A DNA stretch of 64,000 nucleotides, taken from positions 106,426 through 170,425 of the IMG/VR virus record IMGVR_UViG_3300032213_003144. One strand, written 5' to 3'. The notes below the pieces were generated by a model. That model was not told the DNA's origin and ran no database searches. It worked only from the letters and a program-made list of their open reading frames with translations. Position numbers and translations under genes: made by a program. Below, piece by piece: positions 7,634 through 16,600 of the stretch. The stretch is from a virus. Numbering within the stretch: position 1 is the first letter of the stretch; each line of letters starts with the position of its first letter.

Positions 7634-10600
7634 ATGTCAAATGAAGCATTCGAATACAAGTCATCGGCGCACGGCTCTCAGTCCATCAAAGGAACGGTCA
7701 GCCTAGACGAGGCCCAGGGGATAGTCGAATGTTTCGTAGCTGGAATTGGTAATAAAGACTCAGTCGGAGACGTATGTGCTTCAGGAGCCTTCACAAAGAG
7801 CCTTCTTCGCAGAAAGCCAAGAGTTGTATGGGGCCACAACTGGAATGACCCTATTGGTAAAGTATTGGAAATATACGAGGTTGGTCCACAGGACCCACGC
7901 CTCCCACTGAAAATGAAACTTGCCGGGATAGGCGGTTTGTTTGCAAAAGTTCAATTTAATCTAAGTTCAGAAAAAGGAAAAGAAGCATTTGCTAATGTCC
8001 ACTTTTTCGGAGAAGAACAAGAGTGGTCGATTGGATACAAAACACTAAGAGCTCAGTTTGACCAAAAGTCGCAAGCAAATATTCTTTACGAAGTTGAACT
8101 CTACGAAGTTAGCCCTGTTCTCCACGGAGCCAATCAGCTAACAGGAACAATATCCGTTAAGGCAGATGATTCCGCCTACGGAGGTTCAGTAGCAATGATG
8201 CCGCAAAGAGAAGAGAGCAACGGCTACGAAGAAATGGAGAAGGAACTCTCCAATCTATTCGGTGCAAAAGTTTCTGTTCATTCAATCGATGGCGACGAGG
8301 TCGTATTCACACGCCAAGAGATGAACGGTGCGAAGAAGTACAAGTGCGGCTTCATGAGAAATCAAGGCCGATACATGTTCGGAACTCCTGAAGTAATCAA
8401 TATTCCGCAGTCCCCAGTTCGTTCTCCTCAATCAGCACCAATGCCTGTGGTGAGCGGAAGACCTACTCCACCCAACGACCCACAACGCGTCATTAGACCA
8501 CAACAGATGCCTTCAATACCAGTTGCGATTAAGCCAAGCGACAATGGGCTAATGATGATTCCTCTTCCAGCTGTTCAGTATGACTCAAACGAAAAGCCGT
8601 CCCTGGACAAGGAGGAAGCAGACCTCCGTGATGCGCTGTTAAAGATAGTTTCACGCCACGGCAAATTTAACGAAGACTCTAACGGCGTATGGGCTGGATA
8701 CAGCCCTGCAGAAGAAAACGAAGTAGCACGTATCGGTGTTAAATGCTCAAACTGCGTCTTCTATCAAGGCGGCTCAAAGTGCAAAATTATTGACATGCCA
8801 GTTGAGCCAGAAGGGAAATGCAGATTTGCTGTTATTCCAAATGGGATTGTTTTGAGCAGTGGTTCCAAAGAACTCGAAGAGCATGTTTCCGAAGCAGAAA
8901 ATGCAATCATCGATGTACTAGAACTAAAATACCCAGGCGAGTTTGTTCTTGGAATTGTCAGAAATGCAGTTGGTAAGAAAAAGAAGAAAAGAAATAAATA
9001 CAAAAATCTTTCAGAGTTTGGTGATGACGACGACATGGGTGAAAAGTCGTACGTAATACCAGTCGAGCCAAGTTTTGCATTTAGAGTAAAAACAGCCCTT
9101 GACCCAATATTCGATTACCACAGAGCAGAGACTTTTGTTGACTCAGAAGGAATAGTGATTACCTCTGGGGTAACTGAAAATCTCATAGACGCAGTCGATA
9201 CGGCTCTTCACAACTTAAAAAAAAAATTCTCAGAACATGAAATAGAGGGAAAATCCCTCGGTTACAGAATAGGTCGGTCGCTTGGTTCGAGGCTCGTAGA
9301 TAGACCAAACCTCGGTGGTGGTAGGGATAGAAACAACCGTGGCGGCGGTCGTGGATTCGGGATGCCGGATGGCGACCTTGACCCCAGGACAAGAGTTGAC
9401 AAGAATAGGGATGGAACACTTTTTGATAATGTCCCAGGATGGGAACAGCCAGACCCAACCCCAGATGGACCTGGTTCGATAAATAACCGAAAACTCTCTT
9501 CCTCACAAAGAAGAGATGTTGCCAATATTCCGAGCGAGAGCGTAAACCCAGAATCGGTAGACGGTGACGTAATAAAGAGCCGCAAACCAAGGTATACGGC
9601 TGATGACCTTGGTGAAATCCTTGGAGAAAAGAAGAAGCCAACGAAGAAGGCAGTAGCAAAAAAATCTCCTGTTAAAAAAGAAAAAGTAAAGCGTGGAGAA
9701 CTTGATTTCGCTAAGGGTCCCAAAAAAGATAAGACACCATCACTATCCTCTGGTGAGGAAAGACCGCCACGTACTGCAGTTGCAATGCAGATGGACCCAA
9801 AGAATTCGAAGCTTGCAAGACAGATTGATTACGACCCACAGAATGGTGACCTCACTGTTTATTACAGAGATGGCAAAAAAGAAACATTCAATGATGTTCC
9901 TTATGACCGCGTGCGTAAGGCTGGATTTGACGACAAGCCAGATGCATTAATCAGTGCACTACAGAGAGAACAAAAGAAACCACAAGGCAGGATTAGTCTT
10001 GCATCTGGGGAGCAAGAAAAGAGACTTACCCGCCACTCTGGTGACCCAAAATTTGAATCACTTGTATCTCCAGAAGAACTTGAAAAGCGTAAGAAGTTTG
10101 AAGAAGTAATTAAAGACTGGAAAGACTCTGGTTACGGATGGGAAGACGTTCCTAGATACAAGCCAGACGTCTACAAGTCCCCGGATTATTTGCGTGGTAG
10201 GGAAATGGGCGTCAATCAGGCCAAAGTTATGTGGCGTGGAGATAGCACGGTAGAGAGACCAAAGGGATTCAACGAAAAGCAAAAAGCCTCACTTGATTAT
10301 CAAGAGTGGTATTCACGAATGGTGATGAGGGCTGGAGCTTTTCTAGAAGCATCACGTGGCGATGACAACGAATTCTACAACGGCATGGAAGATGCCATGC
10401 ATGAATTCATGTACAACAATAGACCAGATATAACAACCTACAACATCGATGGAGATAGAAAAGAACCGATGGCCGACTGGATGCGTCAGTACGGATTCGA
10501 CCCAGGCTCACCGACTCCATTAAGAAAGAAAAAAGAAGGAAAGAAGAGAAGTTCACTCTCCCTCTCTTCTGGCGCAGACGACGATACAAGACCAAACTTT

Positions 10601-13600
10601 GATGAAGAGAATTACGAAAGTGATACCAACGTAGATTTCTACGACACCCTTCTTGACATGATGGGCCCAGAAGAAGAAAGACCAAAAGTCACTTCTCGCA
10701 AAAAGCCAAAAGACATGAGTGATGAAGAGATTTATCGCAAGAGAACAACAACCGGAGCATCCCTGCAGGATGTTGCGGAAGAACTTGGTCTAACTAGAAT
10801 GGAAGTTAGGAAGCGCGAACAACGACACATGCGCAAAATGCGCAATGAAAAAGACGGCGTATCACTTTCTTCTGGAGCAAGCGATGACTGGGCCACTTCT
10901 AGGGGATACGAGCCAGACAGATTCGACCTTCGCGAAACGATGAATCAAATTGGTAGAGGAAACATAATGGCCATATCTGGTGGCCGCGTTGAGCGTAGAG
11001 GGAATGAAATGATTCTTCCTTCTACAAAAGACCAGCAAGTAGTCATCGGGTACAACTCGGTTCCAGACCTCTACTACGTCAGAGCTGAGCAGAAAATAAA
11101 TACAGGTAAGGACAAGGGAACCAACAGAATTCTTGCGCAATGGGACGAGGTTTATGCTGACGAAATTGGCGAACTCGCATATCAGGCAAGTCTCAAGCCA
11201 GCAAACCTCAATAGTGAGAACAAGGAGTACTGGAAGCTCGGCAAGGGAAATCAATTTGCAGACAGACTCGTTGATAGACGTAGCGGAAAGCTCGTAAGCA
11301 GAGAATCAAGAAATCTTCCATCAAAGCCAGCGCCAGAGGAAAGCCCAACTCTTTCTTCGGGTGGCAGAGGTCGTGACTACTACAACTACGACATAACAAC
11401 AACCGATGAAGGAAATGGATTACTCGACCAGGTGCATGATTACCTTGAAGAGAACCCCCTAATCAAAGATGACATAACAACCGATATTGCAGACATGCTC
11501 GGTGGAGATGGAATAGTTGAGGCTAATGGCTTTGACACAAAAAAGGCATTTGACCTGGTTACTGGTGGAGACGATGAGTTCCAGGATTATATGGACATCG
11601 TTGATGATGCCATGGAGGCCCTAAGTAATGGCTCCCTAGCAAAGCACAAGGCAACCGTTCGCGATACGAATGTAAGACTTGAGTCAGCAAAGCCAGGCAG
11701 TAATGAAGCAGGAAAACTCGAAGCAATCCGTGATAGGTCGTACGAGTGGATTGGCGACATAAACAAGTATTCACGCGTATCCACAATTAAAGATAAGAAG
11801 AATATTGAAGCCAGCGACGTGGCAACAAGAATGATTTCCAAAGAGCAAGATTCGCTCTGGAATGCTCGCGCGTCAATAACAGAAAAATATATTGAAGATA
11901 TTGCTTCAGCTGGAAAAGAATCAAAGCGCCGTGTATCAATCAGCGCAGTAGATACAGACTCTCGCGACATTCCAGAGTATGATTTAGCTCTCTCGTCTGG
12001 CAGTGTTTTTAAGGATAAACCAGCATCAAAAACGCTTTCCGGTAAGGCTGATGGCCTTTCTCTTGCCTCTGGAGAAAATAAAAAGATTTATGACGAAATA
12101 GGTAAGTCCATTCTTGAGGCATTAATTGAGATGGATAAGAACCCAACAGCAACCTATTGGGACGTACCGTGGAGAACACCAACCCTATACGCAAGAAACC
12201 CAACAAAGAATCGCCTTTATCAGGGAATGAACTCCCTACTGCTTGCCAATGCGCATAGGCAGAATAAGTACAGAGGAAATTTCTGGGCCGGGAAGACTCA
12301 GTGGGCAAAGTTCGGTGGAACAATAAAGAATGGCAAGGATGGAGTAAATATCCTTGTTCCAAGAGAGGGTTCAACCGGAAAATACTTTGTCGTACAGACC
12401 GTATATAACCTCGATGATATTGAAGGGCTCCCAGATGCATATGTAAAGAAGCTTCTAGATACAGGAAAGGAACTTCTTGACCCAGCGACAAAGATAAAGG
12501 ACGCCGAGTCGGTAATGGAGGAAATTAATCCTGTCATCAAGTTTGGCGGAGATGCTGCATACTTCTCAATTACGAATGACCATATTCAAATGCCACCATA
12601 CGAGATGTTTAAGTCTCCAGAGCAGTACTACTCAACCCTACTGCATGAGCTAACACACTGGACTGGCGGAAAGTCTCGTCTTGGAAGAAAGCAGGTAGGC
12701 CGCCAACAGGACAAGAAGGCTTATGCATACGAGGAATTAATTGCAGAAATGGGTTCTTCTTTCCTTCTTGCCGCACTTGGCATCGCACCAGAAGTAAGAC
12801 AAGACCACGTTGTTTATATCAAGAGTTGGATTTCCAACCTTCGCGAGGACCCGGGTGCATTCGTTAGAGCAATGACTGAGGCGCAGCAGGCGGCAGACTG
12901 GGTCATGGATAGGTCTCCAACAATGAGAAGACTTTCCGGTGTACCTGATAGCGAAAGAAAAGGAAAGCCAGATGCGGTTGATGCTGGGGAATCCGCAGTC
13001 TCAGAAGTAGTTGAAGAGACTAAGGGCTCTGTTACAGCACTCTCATCCGGCTCTCAAGTTGGATTAAGGAAAGCAAAAGAACTCAGATACTTTGGCGATG
13101 AAAAAGAATATGGCTCAGGCATAACTCAAAGAGACTCCAGTGGAAGGATTCTTGATGAATCTGGAGCACTTTCTCTTTCAAGTGGTGCAAAACCAATCGT
13201 CAGCCTTGACGGTAAAACAACGATTCCAAGACTAGACGACTCTGTCTCGTATAGAGAAAAGTATAAGTTCCTTCCTGATGAATTTGAACCAACAGAACAA
13301 CAAAAGGCTTCAATAGACACGCTTGTTCATATGCTTGAAAGTGAGACACCAGGGATTGTCGCTATTGGTGCTGGTGCTGGTTCAGGAAAGACAACCAACC
13401 TTAAACAGAATGCTCGTGCAGTTGCCGCACTTTACCCTGGAAAACAAATTTATTACACCGTATTCAATAGAGGAAATGCTAAAGACGGAAACAGGGTGAT
13501 GCCTAGAAATACAGGTGTTGCAACTGGGAACCAAATAGCATATTGGTCACTTGTTCTTGGAACTGGAGACGCCTTCTATGGTGCTGGAACAACCAGAAAG

Positions 13601-16600
13601 ATACAACTCGGAGTTGGTCCAAGAGACTCCAAGAAGTTGCGAGGAGCAAAACGTAACACCGTGAACGTTGCAACCACGTTTGAGGGAGAAACAAAGGAAT
13701 TCGCAGGAGAGATACCAGGGTACAGAGAGCTTGGGTACACAAGCTATGACTCTGCACCGAATATCGCAGAACGCCTTGCTAAAGATGGGATTGTTGACGA
13801 AGAAACTGATGATGGTTTTACTATTTCCCAAAATCTCAAAAAAGCTCTTGGCAGGTTTGCTGAAAGCTCGGATGAGAAGCTGTCAAAACAACATTTCCTA
13901 CTTCGTGATATAGAGAAAATTCAGGCATTACAAAATGGTGAACCAGTACCAACTGAAGATTCAATCGATGAAAAAATGGTTCAATATGCACAAATGCTTT
14001 GGGATGAAACAGTTGACCCAAAATCAAACGTGCTTATCCCGCAGGACTATCAAATCAAGATGTGGGCCCTAACAAATCCAGACCTTAGGTATGACAAAGG
14101 ACTGATTGGTCACAGGCCAAACGAAACAGTGTTTGATAAAGTTTTTCTTGGAACCGTTGAGGAAATGAACTCCGGAAAAATAAAAGTCGGAGACCTTGTA
14201 GAATTTAAAATTCCAGAAACTGGAGAAAAAGTTGCAGCAGTAATACGAAAACTAAACCCTCCATCAAAGAAAGAAACAAAAAAGGGTGAGCTATCTGGCA
14301 GTAGACAAGTAACCGGAACTGTATCGATTGTTTCTGTCACGAGTGATAAGCCTCTTGATGTGTTCATGTTCGACGAGGCCCAAGACGTAAACCCTGTGTT
14401 GGCAAAAGTACTCGCCGATAATGCAAAGAACATGCCGATAATAATGGTTGGCGACTCACGCCAAGCAATCTATGGGTTCAGAGGAGCCATGGATGCCCTG
14501 GAGAAAGCTAATGCAACATTCAGACTTCCTCTAACACGTTCATTTAGGTATGGAGCAATCCCTGCATATTTAGCCAATGTCGTGCTGATGCAAGGCAATA
14601 TAGACGATTTTAACTTTTATCAAAACATGGGAACACCCGAAAAAAACATATGGCACCATGTTGTAGGAGAGGCGCAAAATGTTGTTATAAACGCGCTCAA
14701 CATAAACGGACCAGATGGGAAAATACTTCCTAAAAAAGAACTTGAAAAGAAACTTAAATTCATAGAAGTTAAATACAAACTTGGCGGAAGAGCTGTCGAC
14801 TTTAAGGGCAAAAACGAAAAAGAAGTAAAAGACATCATTTCAAAACTTTACGACGAACATGTCCCACGCGCTGAAGGTCAGATAGTTGAGGACATGACTA
14901 GTGCTGATGCTGTTCTAACTTCTACCAACTCCGGAGTAATGGTCGAAGCCTTGAAGGTAATCCAGGACGGTATTAATGCACATCAAATCGCGTATCTCGA
15001 CCTAGATGGAATAGAAGATATAAAAAATCCAGAAGAGCTAGCTGGAAGACTAAGAACATTATCCGAGAAATACACTCTTGATGGTGTTGCTGTAGACCTT
15101 ATAGAAATATTGGAAAAAGATGGTAGAGATTCAATGCTCAATGCCGTCAATGAACTTAGAGAAGAATATGCTCCAGGTGGAGCTGACGGGAAAATACCAG
15201 CCATTGGCATACCTGCCGACACACATGAAAAGTTTCTTGATTTCTTCACTCAACTCGACTGGATTATTGGTGACCTTGATAAGAAGTTTGGAATCGAAGG
15301 AAGACCAAAACCATCTAAACTACTTAAAGACGTATGGAGATTTGATAAGAAAAAGGGCAGATACCCATCAAAAGATGAGATGCTGGCAAAAATTGACAAG
15401 ATGATTAAGGGTGGAGAATCAGAACTTCGCACGCTTTACAACCTTGCTTACCCCAAGTCCAAGGATGGAGGGGTAAGAGGTGATGCAAAAGGGGCAAGAT
15501 TCTTTAAAGACCTTTTACGTCCACAAGGCCAAAAATATACTGACATAAATGGAACTGAGGTTAAGTACCAAGGCCTTAGACCAATGCGTGAAGGAATCAA
15601 TCTTCCGAATATGGAATCTGGTCGAGACCACATAACTACCGAAGAGATGGACAGAGTCGGAAAGCTTAAGCCTGGAACAAAATCTGGAAGCAGCCAAAAA
15701 ATTTCCTGGATAATACCCAAGAAGGAAGAGAGCGTATCTGATGGTGAGGTATTCGTAAAACTTCACATCGGAGAAAACGGAAAGCCATCTGGAGCGTTGA
15801 TAATTGCAGGCGATGGAGCGCACGGAGGAAAGTACAAAGTCAGAAGATGGAATAAGGCCAAGAAAACCTGGAGCCCAATCGAAGAGGGGAAACCAGGGAA
15901 GATTGACTACCACGGTGATATATCAAAAGTTATAAAAAAGATGAAAGCTGAATACCCAGACGCCGTAATTGAATTTAGGCAGGGACTAATACAGCAAGTT
16001 GGTACAGCTCAGACATTCCCATCAGACATATCTGATGATTTTGTCCCACCAATGAAAGGTGATTTGCCAGATAGTTCTGTGCCAAGAGCTTCGCTTCCAG
16101 GGTTCTTCATACAAGGAAAAGACAGCGAAGAAACTGCGCGTCTTGCCAATGAACTCGGAAACAGGGTTAGACAACTTGCCACGGAAGGAAACACGGATAC
16201 CGACATTATGACGGTTCATGTTTCCAAGGGCAGGGAGTGGAAGAGGGTCAGACTCGCTGATGATTTCAAAAATCCTGAAGACATGGTCCCAGTAATACCA
16301 GAAGAAGAATTAGCAAAGTTAAGTCCAAAGGACAGACTTGCTGTCGAGAGACAGCTCCAATTGATGCGCAGAGAAGAGCACAACAAGGTATACATTGCAA
16401 TAACCAGAGCTCAAGAGCAAATAGATATTGGCGCAGTTCTTGCAAAACTTTATTTTGATGATTCACAAAACGCATCTATAAAAAGTGCAAAAGATAAAAT
16501 TGCAGAAAATCCAGATGGAATATATGACGAGCTTCAGGCTCCTGCTGGTTTCTATGTTCCGTATTCTGGTGATACAGAAGCACGCGATGCTGCCAGAAAA

